A DNA stretch of 64,000 bases. It comes from Imbricaverruca yamaguchii. Its lineage: Eukaryota > Arthropoda > Thecostraca > Neoverrucidae. Both the position numbers and the translations under genes were made by a program. Below are positions 46,805-58,100 of the stretch, piece by piece. The notes beneath the pieces were generated by a model. That model saw nothing but the letters and a program-made list of their open reading frames with translations. It was not told where the DNA came from and did not search any database. The DNA lies in contig JAOTOL010001598.1 of assembly GCA_034440575.1 (NCBI GenBank), positions 1,104,501 through 1,168,500 on the forward strand, written 5' to 3'. Each line of letters begins with the position of its first letter. The first letter of the stretch is position 1.

Positions 46805-47178
46805 GGCCGACCTTAGGCGGCGGTACCGGCCGACCCTCGGCGGCAGTCCCAGCCGACCCTCGGCGGCAGTCCCGGCCGACCCTCTGGCAGTCCCAGCCGA
46901 CCCTAGGCGGCAGTCCCGGCCGACCCTCTGCGGCAGTCCCGGCCGACCCTCGACGGCAGTCCCAGCCGACCCTCAGCGGCAGTCCCGGCCGACCCTCGCC
47001 AGCCCCTGTCCCGCCGACCTCTGCGGCAGTCCCGGCCGACCCTCGGCGGCAGTCCCAGCCGACCCTCTGCGGCAGTCCCAGCCGACCCTCTGCGGCAGTC
47101 CCGGCCGACCCTCTGCGGCAGTCCCAGCCGACCCTCTGCGGCAGTCCCAGCCGACCCTCGGCGGCAGTCCCGGCCGGC
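46805..47178. repeat. 23-bp minisatellite (GGCGGCAGTCCCAGCCGACC)
   Basis: About 16 units of CGGCGGCAGTCCCAGCCGAC plus CCT, with C/G and T/G variants. The period is not a multiple of three, so long frames on both strands (up to 399 codons, 46434-47633 minus) are artefacts that run through this array and the one to its left. Confidence 0.96.
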
Positions 47179-47894
47179 GGCCGGACGGTGTCGCCCCACC
47201 CGCGGCCCGCCCCCGCCGGCGGCCGCCACTGTCCATGCGCGCCACGTCCTGGGACGCCGACCGTATTGTCGCCTCGGGCATTGCCGGCCGAGCCGGTCAC
47301 GACGCGTGAATGCGCGATGACGGCCGGCCGACGACCCGGCACACGTCGCGTCGCGTGGCGCCGGACCGACGTCGGCGCGCGTGATTGGACCGCACCGATG
47401 ACGGACGCGATTGGACTGCGTCGGCAGGACGGCCGATCGGACCCAACTGATGGTCGACGTGACCGCGAGCGGGTGGGGTGGGGTGTCCGGCGGCCCAGCG
47501 ACAGTCGGCCAGCCGTTGCCGCGTATTGCCGACACACATCGCACAGCCACGCAGCAACCAGTCGGGTGTTCCATACACGAGCTGGCCCTAGAACAGACGC
47601 AGCGCAAGGTGTACGTCGAACGGGTCCTCCCATCCGTTCTCTCAGTCTCTATCTCTGTCTCTGTCTCTGTCTCGGTCTCTATCTCTATGTCCCAAAATTT
47701 AACCACAAATAAGCAATTTGCCAACTACCTACTTGGTGGTGTTCTATGTTTATCTCGTACGTAACGCTTCACCTCACCAATGTCATTATTAGCTGGGTGC
47801 GACGACAAATGGTCGACAACTTCGGCACCGCCTTGGCCAACGACTGGCTGCGATATTCGGTTGCCACTGTAATTGACACATGGTCCCACTGAGC
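47179..47894. other. GC-rich unique region
   Basis: 47180-47560 is very GC- and CpG-rich with frames open on both strands; no domain is recognised. A TCTCTG/TCTCTA microsatellite lies at 47639-47690. Confidence 0.45.
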
Positions 47895-48091
47895 GTAGCC
47901 TTGCTGGAGGTCGGAGATACTTCTTCTGTAGCCTTGCTGGAGGTTGGAGAGACTTCTCCTGTAGCCTTGCTGGAGGTCGGAGAGACTTCATTCTGTAGCC
48001 TTGCTGGAGGTCGGAGATTCTTCTGTAGCCTTGCTGGAGGTCGGAGATACTTCTTCTGTAGCCTTGCTGGAGGTTGGAGAGACTGTTCTTC
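47895..48091. repeat. 33-bp minisatellite, six units
   Basis: GTAGCCTTGCTGGAGGT(C/T)GG followed by AGA.ACTTCTTCT. Unit length varies from about 24 to 35 bp by loss of part of the tail. Confidence 0.93.
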
Positions 48092-50400
48092 TGTCAGCGT
48101 TGCCGCCAGGTGGGCGGAGGCGCTGATGCTCTTCAGCCGGCCAACCTCCAGTGGCTGCGGTTGGACACACCTGGTTGGTGACGATCATTCGCCCGGGATT
48201 AATTTTGCTCCGCTTACTTTTTTCATTGAAGAAAAACGGAGGTGCCATACCAGAGCGAAAGTCACGTGCTCATGTTGTATGGAGCTGGGTCGTATTTGCG
48301 GTGCGTGATAATCCAAACAGAAAATAACTTTGGACGCTATGATTAATAAAGTTGCCAACAATGGAGAGGCCCTAGCTGGTCAATTGCACGTGCTCACGCG
48401 GTTGGTCGGGTCGTGCCGGGGTCGATCATGTCTGATTGGTGGCGAACATCCATCTCGGACTCGGTTTTCCTCGCTTATTTTCTTAATTGTTATATTGGCA
48501 GTAGTCTGTTCTTGGCGTAGAGTATGCCTTGGTATATGCATCCCCATGAAAAGTTGAACCTAAACGATCGAATCAAAGGCCCTGCAACATTTGTATGTTC
48601 CCTGGTTGTACAAAAGGTAACTATCGTGTGTCTGGCATAGCCTAATCAATGCAGCATTTAACGACAATTCTTTCGACAGTTTTACATAGTCCGTGTGCTG
48701 AAGCAAGACAACTCTGTGGAGCCCTTGCAAATAAGCATGATTGTGGCTGAATTGGTCTCGCCTGTAAGGCTGCGTTCGCTCACTCGCTTCCCACTCCCTC
48801 GCCCGCTTGTCGTTGCATATAAAAAGCTGTATTATAAGTATCCACCGGCGAGTGAATATGTTCGGCTGGAATACACATAGCGATACAAGTCCCACGGATT
48901 TGCTTCCGTTCGACACATACCCACCACGAGACGGCGAATACGGGTGCATAGCCACACGGTGACACTGACGAAATCATGAAGCACAGCGCTGCGCGATGGT
49001 CCCGCGTGACCCCCTTATCCTCGTTGCTTCAGCATCGGGTGGCCCCGGACGTCGCCACCGCTCCTGGTGACCTCACCTCACCCCCTGGCCAGGAACTATT
49101 CAGTCTGACACGCGCCCCTGAGCTGTTTCAGATGCACGTGGCGCGAAAGGCGTGCCGGGCGCTCCGACTGTTATGATAATGGGACTCGGAGCGAGTAACC
49201 GATTCGGCTCTTGACTCGTAAATATTTAACGGCTCACCTGGGAGAACGCGAGAAATTAACGGCCCGTGAAATTGTGTCGAACACAATCGGCGCCAAATAT
49301 CATAGCTGCAGCATATGTATACCCGGAATAAGCTTGCCGTGTGAGAAGGTCGAATCTACCGTTTGCAATACTCCTGGTGTTATAAAGGCCCGTATCCAGG
49401 CTGGGGCACTATGGACATGTGTCCCACGCCCAGCAAATCATGTGCCCAAATTACTTTGGAATTGAATATATGGGTGTGCACCAGGTACAATCGGCAGAAA
49501 GCGATTGCGTCCCCACCCCACCACCACTCGCCATTGTCCTGAAATTGATTTGTTATAGGGTGGAGGAGAGTCTAAGCTAATGTCAAAACAACTAACTGAT
49601 GTAAAAAGTGATGTGCAAATGTAGTTAAATAATGGTTGTGATGAATGACCTTCTATGACCTTTGTTGATTGCTTTGATTGCTTAGCGATGGCAATATCAT
49701 CGCCAAATCATACATCATAGATGGCAGTATCATATTTGAATGTTTGGCGATGGCGACGGTCAGTGTCTCTGCTGCCTTTACCAATCAGGGAAGTACTCTC
49801 CTTCCAGAAACTATTGCATCTAAAACATCAAAATCTCACTCACATCAATGAATACAACTCAAAAGTGGCATTTAATGCCAAAAAGAAAGTGATGTCAAAA
49901 CAAATGGGGCCTCCACCTTAAGTGCGGCCCTCCACCCAGATTTCTAAATTTCAAGACTCTGACCCCAACCCTCCTGACGATTTTGGCTGGCTATGGATCT
50001 GGTATCATAGAACTGAATAGTTCGATTTGTTTTCCTGATGTCGACTACTGTTTCGCAGGCAGTAACTTACCATATTTGGTTACGCGCACTACTACTGGCT
50101 CGATTTGTGTTGGGCCTGCCTATGGCCAGCCTTACAAAGGTCGGGACAGTCGGTTCAGGAATACCTCAGCATTAAGTTACTTGCGTCATCATTCCCCACA
50201 ATTATAGTTCGGTACGGATCATTTCAGCCTTTTTAACCGTTTTTTCCTTTTTTGCAGTCAGGCCACCACTAGGTATTGCTAGAAGTAGCCCCAAGAGAAC
50301 CTCAGCTATGTAGCAAGCTAGCAACATCGCAGAACAAATGAGTCCACATTGTGAGATGTGCTATGTGGGGAAAAGAGAGGAGATGGATCCATGCAATGCT
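48092..50400. other. Unannotated unique region
   Basis: No gene is recognised. Frames up to 131 codons (48560-48955, minus) lack family features. Confidence 0.45.
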
Positions 50401-50560
50401 ACACACATACACAGGTATATTCACACGTATTACACACGTATCATACACACACACACACACACCCACACACACACCAACAAACAAAAAAAAAAAAAAAACC
50501 AAACAAACAAACACAAAAACAAACAAACAAACAAACAAAAACACAAAAAAACAAAAAAAA

Positions 50561-50591
<31 letters not shown>

Positions 50592-50711
50592 CATTCACAC
50601 ACACCCACACACACACACACACCCTTGCATATGCACACACACATGAACATGCACACCTGTATATACCCTCGTATACATACGCATACGCATGCACATATAA
50701 ATATATATATA
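50401..50711. repeat. Compound microsatellite
   Basis: In order: (CA)n, (CAAA)n/(AAACA)n, a long poly-A run at about 50550-50576, (CA)n again, then AT-rich CATATG-type sequence. It abuts the 3' end of LINE copy 2. Frames of 100-130 codons on both strands are microsatellite translations. Confidence 0.95.
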
Positions 50712-51714
50712 CATAAAGACATACCCAAAGACATAAAAGGAGAAGTCAAACTATGAGCCTAAAGGACCCTTCTTAGATGCACTCTGAACCATTGCTGTTC
50801 GTATAGATGCCCAATGTGCTGCTACTCACAATGGTTTCTGATAGCTGGTTCCAGTGTTCTACTACCCTGTTGGTGAAGAAAGTCTGTCTTAACCTTGTTA
50901 TCCTGTGGTTAACTTTAATTTTGAATTTATGACCTCTAATTGCATCATTTCGGTTAAATTCAAACATTTCCCCAAGGTATCCCCTCTCCAGACATTGGAC
51001 AAATTTAAACATCTCAATGAGAACTCCTCTCAGCCTTCTATATCTAAATGAAAACATATTCAATTTCTTCAATCTTTCCTCATATGCCAGGTTCCTTATA
51101 CCATAAACCATTTTTGTAGCCCTCTTTTGTACTCTCTCTAAAAGCCAACAATCTTTTTCATAGCTAGGAGACCAAGCTTGGATGCAGTATTCCAAATGTG
51201 GCCTGGTATATGCACAGTAAAGCTTCCTGATGACTTCCTCACTTCTGTATGTTACATTACTATTTATTGCCCCAAGCATTCTGAGTGCCTTCTTCCTGGC
51301 TTCCTTGGTCTGTTCTGATGCCCCCAATTTTGTGTTTAGAATAACACCTAAATCCTTCTCCTGTTGAGTCACTGATAGCACTTGGCCACCCATCAAGTAT
51401 GGAGCCTTCATATGCTGCCTACCTGCATGCATGACTTTGCACTTATCAAAATTTACTTTCATTTGCCATTCTTCGGACCACTTCGCAAGTTCGTCTAAGT
51501 CTTTTTGCAGCGAGATATGCTCATCCTTACCTGTTATTGCCCTAAAGACCTTCAAATCATCCGCAAATTTCAAATCTTGACTGCTTAGACCATTTTAAAT
51601 GTTATTTACAAATATAATTAACAATAGTGGCCCCAGTACTGATCCCTGGGGGACTCCACTAAGAACATTTTGCCATGATGAGTTTGTACAATTTAGCATC
51701 ACTCTTTGCTGTCA
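50712..51714 (-). mobile_element. 5'-truncated CR1/L2-like LINE, copy 2
   Basis: Minus-strand 3' portion of the same family as 32578-33865. It starts upstream with SSWQNVLSGVPQGSVLGP, continues through FADDLKVF and the C-terminal segment, and ends in TTTATGTC-like octamers near 50712-50740. A TAA stop (plus 51595-51597) interrupts the frame between GVPQGS and FADD, where copy 1 has a glutamate codon. The left boundary is an internal rearrangement at about 51714. Confidence 0.9.
50773..51573 (-). pseudogene. LINE reverse transcriptase C-terminal region (copy 2)
   Basis: A 266-codon open frame encoding the C-terminal part of a non-LTR retrotransposon RT, which would copy LINE RNA at a nicked target. 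Residues 3-6 are the catalytic FADD box. Residues 31-36 are KWSEEW, 74-77 DLGV, and later WLLERVQKRATKMVYGI, SFRYRRLRG and FFTNRVVEHWNQL follow, the standard end of CR1/Jockey-type proteins. The start is only the first ATG after an in-frame stop, so the fingers, motif A and the whole upstream endonuclease are absent. It cannot encode a working enzyme, despite an intact FADD. Copy 1 at 33 kb is its closest relative here. Confidence 0.9.
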
Positions 51715-51840
51715 GGAGACCAAGCTTGGACACAGTATTTCACATGTGGCCTGACATAAATGATGTTCCAAACTTTTTTCCATTATCTTGGAGAAAAGTT
51801 GGGAAATTTGCCAACGGTTTCCTCATCAGCTTCTAAATCT
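51715..51840 (-). mobile_element. Rearranged LINE fragment joined to copy 2
   Basis: Plus-strand GGAGACCAAGCTTGGACACA at 51716 repeats the region seen at 51166 in copy 2 (minus: ...YCVQAWSP). It is joined to sequence whose minus translation resembles the LINE motif around SKIMEK (about 51775-51800). It is therefore a second, scrambled piece of the same family placed head to tail with copy 2. Confidence 0.6.
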
Positions 51841-53007
51841 TCCCGTTTCTCCGCATGCCCTGAGAGCAACAGCAAACGGGCCTTACCTCCAGCAAGTTGA
51901 AGCGGGCGAAAGAATCGTCCGTCTGGTTTGCTCAGGGGGAGGGGGAGAGATAGCTCGCACTGCCAGCACCGGAAAAGTCCTCTTCAATGCCCGGCACGGA
52001 CGGACAAGCGAATCGGAGAACTGCTCAACAGTGTCACGTGCAGTCTTCAGCGGCCAACTTGCCCGGTGGCGCAAACTTGCCAAGATTGGGTGATCAGGAC
52101 CCGAGAAGATCTGATTTCACTTAGACAGGATAAGTGGCAAATGGGAGGCAGCGGCCTCCCCCGGCGTGCTCCGGAGAGGTTGGCTGGCACGGCGGATGTC
52201 TAATCAGCCAGCTGAGGTGTCGACGAGGTCGAGTCGACTTCCGTGGCCCAGCCCGATCGTCAATAGGACGAGCTGACGGACACGAGTTCGCTTAATGGGG
52301 CTTAATGACGTTTGGGACTTAAGAGTGTGGAAGCTTGCTTCAGTGCTCGCGCTGCCATGAACATAAGTACTCGAAGTCGTAGTGCTCACTTCCGAGCATT
52401 ACTTGAGTGGCGTCGTCTGCAATCTCTCCGGAGCTGTGCAGCATGGTGTAGACAACACGTGTTATTGATCGCACTGGTGTCCTTTGGGCAGTTGGGCAAT
52501 CAGCCGTTGTGAGAGCACAAGACGCAATTCCTGTCGATGCCACTTTGGGGTCAGCTTATGATAACTCTGACATCCTGGTGTTCCAATTCTCATCGCCAGA
52601 TTAGTTTTCGCGCCTATTCTTCAGGAACGTTCGTGTTCTCACTTAACCGGAACCTTCACCTGGCTCAGTGAAGGAAGGAGTTTGAATGGGAATGTACGGA
52701 GCTTTGTTCCGCGCAACGCTTAATGCTGAGCTACTTTTATCCTGGTTTGTGTGGACAATCCGGCATCGGAGAAAAATAGAAATATTATTTTTCAACCTGC
52801 ATCGGACAACGTGCTGGGCGATATGACGAACCCAGCAAAACAGACCAAGGCATTACTTTTTTATAGTTGCGTCTGCGAGAACAAAGTTTTAAAAAGATAC
52901 TCTGAATCTGAATATGTCAACAGAGACATTCTTTCATTATCTTCAGCTTGGCATGAATGCCTTTTTCTGCGCATCAAAGATGTCTCCTCGAGTTATTCAA
53001 CTCACCC
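51841..53007. other. Unannotated unique region
   Basis: Nothing recognised. Confidence 0.4.
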
Positions 53008-53130
53008 CGTAGTCGCCTGTCATTGGAGTAAGTTATACCCGTCATTGGGGTAAATTGCACCAGCTATCTGGAAAAACTGCAGCCGTTATCGGGAAAAATT
53101 GCATCAGTCACAGTCATAGGAAAATTGCAA
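53008..53130. repeat. ~25-bp diverged tandem repeat, five units
   Basis: Units share CGT(C/T)AT.GGGG(T/A)AAATTGCA, with forms GTCATTGGGGTAAATTGCAC and GTTATCGGGAAAAATTGCAT. Confidence 0.75.
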
Positions 53131-53968
53131 CACACGTCTTGGCATTGGAAGCGAAGGCCAGGCCGGTTGCAGTAGCAGTTCAACACGAGGCGGTGAAGAA
53201 TAGTACATGCATCATCAACATTCGCCAACAGCTATCGTCCTTACCGTCATCACCCCGACCCAAATTACTTGGCTCGGCCGCGCTGAATCATGATCCACAG
53301 TGAGGTGATCCAAGTCGTGTGAATCAGTGCTGGCGGATGGAGCATGGACCACCACATTCCACTCCACGTGTGACCAAACGACACACCTCGCTGCGCAGCA
53401 TTTAACACATCCTTCTGCAGGCCTGTCGTTCTCACAGGCGTATGTGAATATCACACACATCGCACTTCATTCCTCATTGGTACACTCGTCCAACTTGTCT
53501 CTTCGGGCCTTCTTTAGCTTTTTAAAGTGTCACCTGTTGTGTCATTTCTGATCAACTTCCTTTCGCTCTTCTTTTCTTGAGTGATTTTCTTCTTCTTGAA
53601 TCTCCTTGTTTTCGTTTTCAAGAGCTTGTTTACAGGAATGTCCGCTGGAATGGCAGCCTTTCTTGTCCTCCGGTTGCGCGAATCTTCTCCCATTGGGATC
53701 GCACGGAGGAGTGGGCATGCTAGATGAGGAGATATGACATCTTTAGTCTGCGACGGAGTGCCTTCCCAGGGCGAATAAAAAAGAAGAAATAGCGGCAATC
53801 TGGCCGTCTGAGCAATTATGCGGGGAGGGGTGCGCTCGAACCCTCTAAGGTTGGAAGGGCTCTCCATCGCCCACTAAGTTGAGTGGGCTCAAGCTCTTCT
53901 TGGTCCCGGGGCTTCCGCGCCCTGATGTACCGGAACAGGCTGCAGCGCTCGGAGTAAACTGCGTCGGT
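53131..53968. other. Unannotated unique region
   Basis: Nothing recognised. 53500-53620 is T-rich. Confidence 0.4.
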
Positions 53969-54601
53969 GATGCAACCCGGCCTGTCCGGCGTGGTACAAC
54001 CTGCCCTGTCCGGGTTGGTGCAACCTGTCCGGGTTGGTACAACCTGCCCCGTCCTGGCTGGTACAACCTGCCCCGTCCTGGTTGGTACAACCTGCCCCGT
54101 CCGGGTTGGTACAGCCTGCCCTGTCCGGGTTGGTACAACCTGCCCCGTCCGGGTTGGTACAACTCCCCGTCCGGGTTGGTGCAACCTGCCCTGTCCGGGT
54201 TGGTACAACCTGCCCCGTCCTGGCTGGTACAACCTGCCCTGTCCGGCTTGGTACAACCTGCCCCGTCATGGCTGGTACAACCTGCCTTGTCAGGGTCGGT
54301 ACAACCTGCCCTGTCCGGGTTGGTGCAACCTGCCCCGTCCTGGTTGGTACAACCTGCCCTGTCCGGGTTGGTACAACCTGCCCTGTCCGGGTTGGTACAA
54401 CCTGCCCCGTCCGGGTTGGTACAACCTGCCCTGTCCGGCTTGGTACAACCTGCCCCGTCCTGGTTGGTACAACCTGCCCTGTCCTGGTTGGTGCAACCTG
54501 CCCCGTCCGGGTTGGTGCAACCTGCTCTGTCCGGGTTGGTACAACCTTCACCGTCCGGGTTGGTGCAACCTTCCCCGTCCGAGTTGGTGCAACCTTTCCC
54601 A
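53969..54601. repeat. 24-bp minisatellite with a small hairpin per unit
   Basis: About 26 units of GTCCGGGTTGGTACAACCTG plus CCCT. Each unit contains GGTTG-GTA-CAACC. Variants GTCCTGG, GTGCAACC and CTTGG recur. Long frames on both strands (up to 280 codons) are repeat translations such as (VQPALSGL)n. Confidence 0.97.
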
Positions 54602-55084
54602 TTAGAATTCGTGTAGCTCACCCTGTAGTATGGTCGCGACGCTTCGAGGTGTAGACTGTGGAAACATGTCAAGCCAGAGTGATCCACGCCTCATAATTGG
54701 TGGGAATGAGAGGAAACGAATCCGGATCAACATGATATTTGGAATAATAAATATTTTAACGTCAAAAAGGGCATGACTTCGCTTAGTCTCAAGAAATAAA
54801 ACTTGCATACAAACACAATAAACTCGTCGTGCAGATATGGGATTCATTTCAACACGTTCAATTACTTTTTACGCCACATGTTACATACAAAACAAATAAG
54901 GGCCTTGTTGATAAAATAACATGCCTCATTATTCTCTCCAGCCAACGAAGGTTCCCAAGAAGTGTCCGAGCAGCGATGTAACGAGTAGATATTAATGAAA
55001 TGTGGAAAAAAAATAACTTTGCATGATATCGATGATAGGCGTACTTAAATCGGGCCGTGCGTCTACGTCACGCCCCATGAAATA
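54602..55084. other. Unannotated AT-rich spacer
   Basis: Nothing recognised. Confidence 0.4.
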
Positions 55085-55184
55085 CATGTTCCGGGGCCGG
55101 TCAGCCGACTGGCACGGTAACATCAGTGTCGTGACATGTTCCGGGGTCGGTCGGCCGACTGGCACGGTAACATCAGTGTCGTAA
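55085..55184. repeat. 50-bp direct duplication
   Basis: Two adjacent 50-bp copies starting CATGTTCCGGGG(C/T)CGGTC, differing at about three positions. Confidence 0.9.
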
Positions 55185-58100
55185 CGTACGTGCCTTGAAG
55201 AAGCACAAGCATGAGCGGAAGATTTGCCCACAGAAAGGCCCGTGGCATGTCATACTGCGCCTCCTAAGCCATTTCGCGGAAGCGCAACACGACACGTTTG
55301 CAATATGTGCACTGCAGCTTGACACCTGCAGTTGTCCGATGCCATGATCGTCTGCCCGAGGTGTTTCGGTTGGGCGCTGTGACGTCACTACGTTCTGAGG
55401 GTACGGCCGTCGCTTGTGAGGCCGGCCGCGAGTATCGCTTTTGACGGGGCTTAGTTTGGGTGACTGTGAAGACTGTGGTTCGGGCGAGACAAGATAACGA
55501 GGAATAATCGATAACATAATGCGACTCGAGGACCCATACAGCAGCCAGTTTTGAATGATCTTGTCCCAAATCCCGGCATTGAGCAGGAACGAAAATATTG
55601 TTCAGCGCGACTTGTTATTGAGGATGAGGATGTTGTCCGTTGATAATGACGCTGCTTTTTGTGCGAGGGGATAGTGACCAATTTAGCGGAGTATTTGACT
55701 ATAGACGCTGCGCTTTAAAATATCGATGCTCTAATAGCTACAAGCACCCTGATCTTCCGCACCGGGCTCATCTCCTGCACCCCATCCCATCCTCGATTAT
55801 TTATCAACCGATAACGACCATCTAAAATATTGCATGTACTGGTAGTTGCATGTATAGGTAGTTAGACTATGTGATGATGATGATGGTGGTGGCTTCAGAT
55901 TAGCTTCCCTGAAGTGTTTCCACAATGATTGGTATGACTAGTTGTGATAGTGTAGCAATACCCCGCTTGGCGAGTTCAGAATAGCAAGCCTGAACCCGTT
56001 TACCTTTGGGAGTTTCTCAACAAGTTATATATCGAGTCAGTGGGTGTATCAATATCGGGATTAATTATTCCACGCCTGCTCTCTTGATGGACGTAAGGCT
56101 TGCAATTTGCAGTCATGGTGGCATGGATGCAAATACATTTCGGAATCTCAGTTAATCAAGTCCGGAGAAAAGAAGTAATTCACCAGGCATCCAAGATTAT
56201 AAGGAGTGTAAATTATTCTAACTCAATTTTTCCCACGCAATGTTCTAACGAGCTAAAGTTTTGCCGTGCAGGCAACGATGCGACTCCATCAGTTTTGTTT
56301 TCGTGACAGCGAATAGAAATGCGTGAGCGAATCCACTGGGCATAGCTGCTGGGGCATCCTTTGATCTAGACTTCACGGTGTACAAAATGGAAGATGTCAA
56401 AACCAGGTCGTATCTGTGGTATCAGGGTCGGATCAAGAAGCCTGGCTTTGGGTAATAAAGAACTCCGATTAAAAACTCATGGGATTTGAACATCTAACAT
56501 CCATTGGGTCTGTTTAATGCAATATTTATGTCATAAAATGTTATTAGATTTCGTGAAAAAGTTATTTTAGCGAAACATATTGGCCAAAATCGGCCTCTTC
56601 TGGGGAGGGCATGGCTCCCTTCCCCATACAAATTCCTGGACATGCCCCTGACGCCTGCTACAGAACATTCACGATTAAAGCTTAAATGTGATTAGGGGCA
56701 TACCTTTTTTGCACTTTTTAAGGTCCCTGTTATACATACACAAAATCAGCTCAATTAAGAAGACAGCATCGCCTTTTCAGTGTTTTCCACGCACACTTTG
56801 TCACCGGAGCATATCTGACCCCTCTGATTAGTTAGTGTTCAGCATTGCGGTATGCATGAATCAAAGTTATGCGAAAGAAAGTTGTTTGTATTGTCGAGGT
56901 CAAAGCGGCCGGCTCGCCGGTTCTGAGACTGGCGGGAATCCGACGATTATAGGTGGCGCTGCGGTCGAACCGAATCGCAGCGTCATCGACGGGCTGACTG
57001 CAGGGGCCCACCCACCCGCTCGTCTGCTCACTCGGTCAGGTAGCCACTGCTGAGCGCCCAAAACTCCATCTGTGTGCATTGTGCCAGACGTACATGAGCC
57101 GGCTTACCGAAAATGTCCTTCAGACACACATGCCATTGAGTGCGCATCACTTCCTTTGTTTGAACACGTAGCGTAACTCGATGTCCGGAAAATAGTGTTC
57201 TGGTTAACGCAACTTCCATAACGGACTGACTGGTACATGGCCACGGTCACAAAATGTAGCACACCGCGTGTGCTACTTTTGGGTGGTGTCGCTACATTTC
57301 ACATACCGGTATTGGACGCCATTTATGGCGCTGGACGGGCGAGCCCAGGCACCTTACGGTGTCCCAGTATTCGTGTAAGTGCAGGAATTTGGGGAATACA
57401 TAAATTCCAGTGCGACCGTTCGGCGCAGTGCATTCACAACCGCTGTGCGCGCTGCATATCTGCCAAGGAAGCTCGATTCAGAAATTGGGCTTGCAGTTAT
57501 TATTGCGCATTCAATAAAAATGGAATTTGGAAGTTCAAGTACTTTCGATCAAAATTCTGCCGTTGAACTGGAATTCATGGGTCGGGTGGTGGGGCCAGGG
57601 TTCACGTAACAAGCTCTGCTTAGCAATAGAACCCTGGTTCCTAAAGCCACTCCAGCAACAACTAGGATTAATTTTTTTAAAGAAAAAAAAGGTAAACGAA
57701 CCAAATTACATGCATTGCATGAATTCATTAAATGTGATACTAAATATAATCAAGGTAATTTATAAAAATCGAATAATTCAAATCAACCCAACATCCATGC
57801 GCACTCAATAAAAAGCATGCTTAGTCAACATAGGCTACGGAATTTGGCAGACATCAGGCGCACCTGCTGAATTCAATGTATTTGTGGCAAATTCAAATGC
57901 ACTTGTCACGCTCCGTCACGGCCATTTTCATTTCTGAGCCCCATCCCTCCACCCGTTTAGCATATGCCGCAAGCCAACCACCCTTCTCGGCGGACAGAAA
58001 TAGATTGTTTGTTCTCAGTGGATTTAGGCCAAGATATCTCCATGGTGACAGCGATGAACCATATGAACCCCGCCGGGTTCATATAGCCGCAGAATTCGAA

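Noticed and set aside
46434..47724. Long open frames (399 codons minus, 312 codons plus) that look like a proline/arginine-rich protein
   Set aside because: They run through the 36-bp and 23-bp arrays, are open on both strands, and consist of repeat translations with no domain.
50773..51573. Functional reverse transcriptase gene
   Set aside because: FADD is intact, but the upstream RT motifs and endonuclease are missing and a stop lies just upstream in frame.
53845..54687. 245- to 280-codon repetitive proteins on both strands
   Set aside because: Entirely explained by the 24-bp array, which lacks stop codons in most frames.
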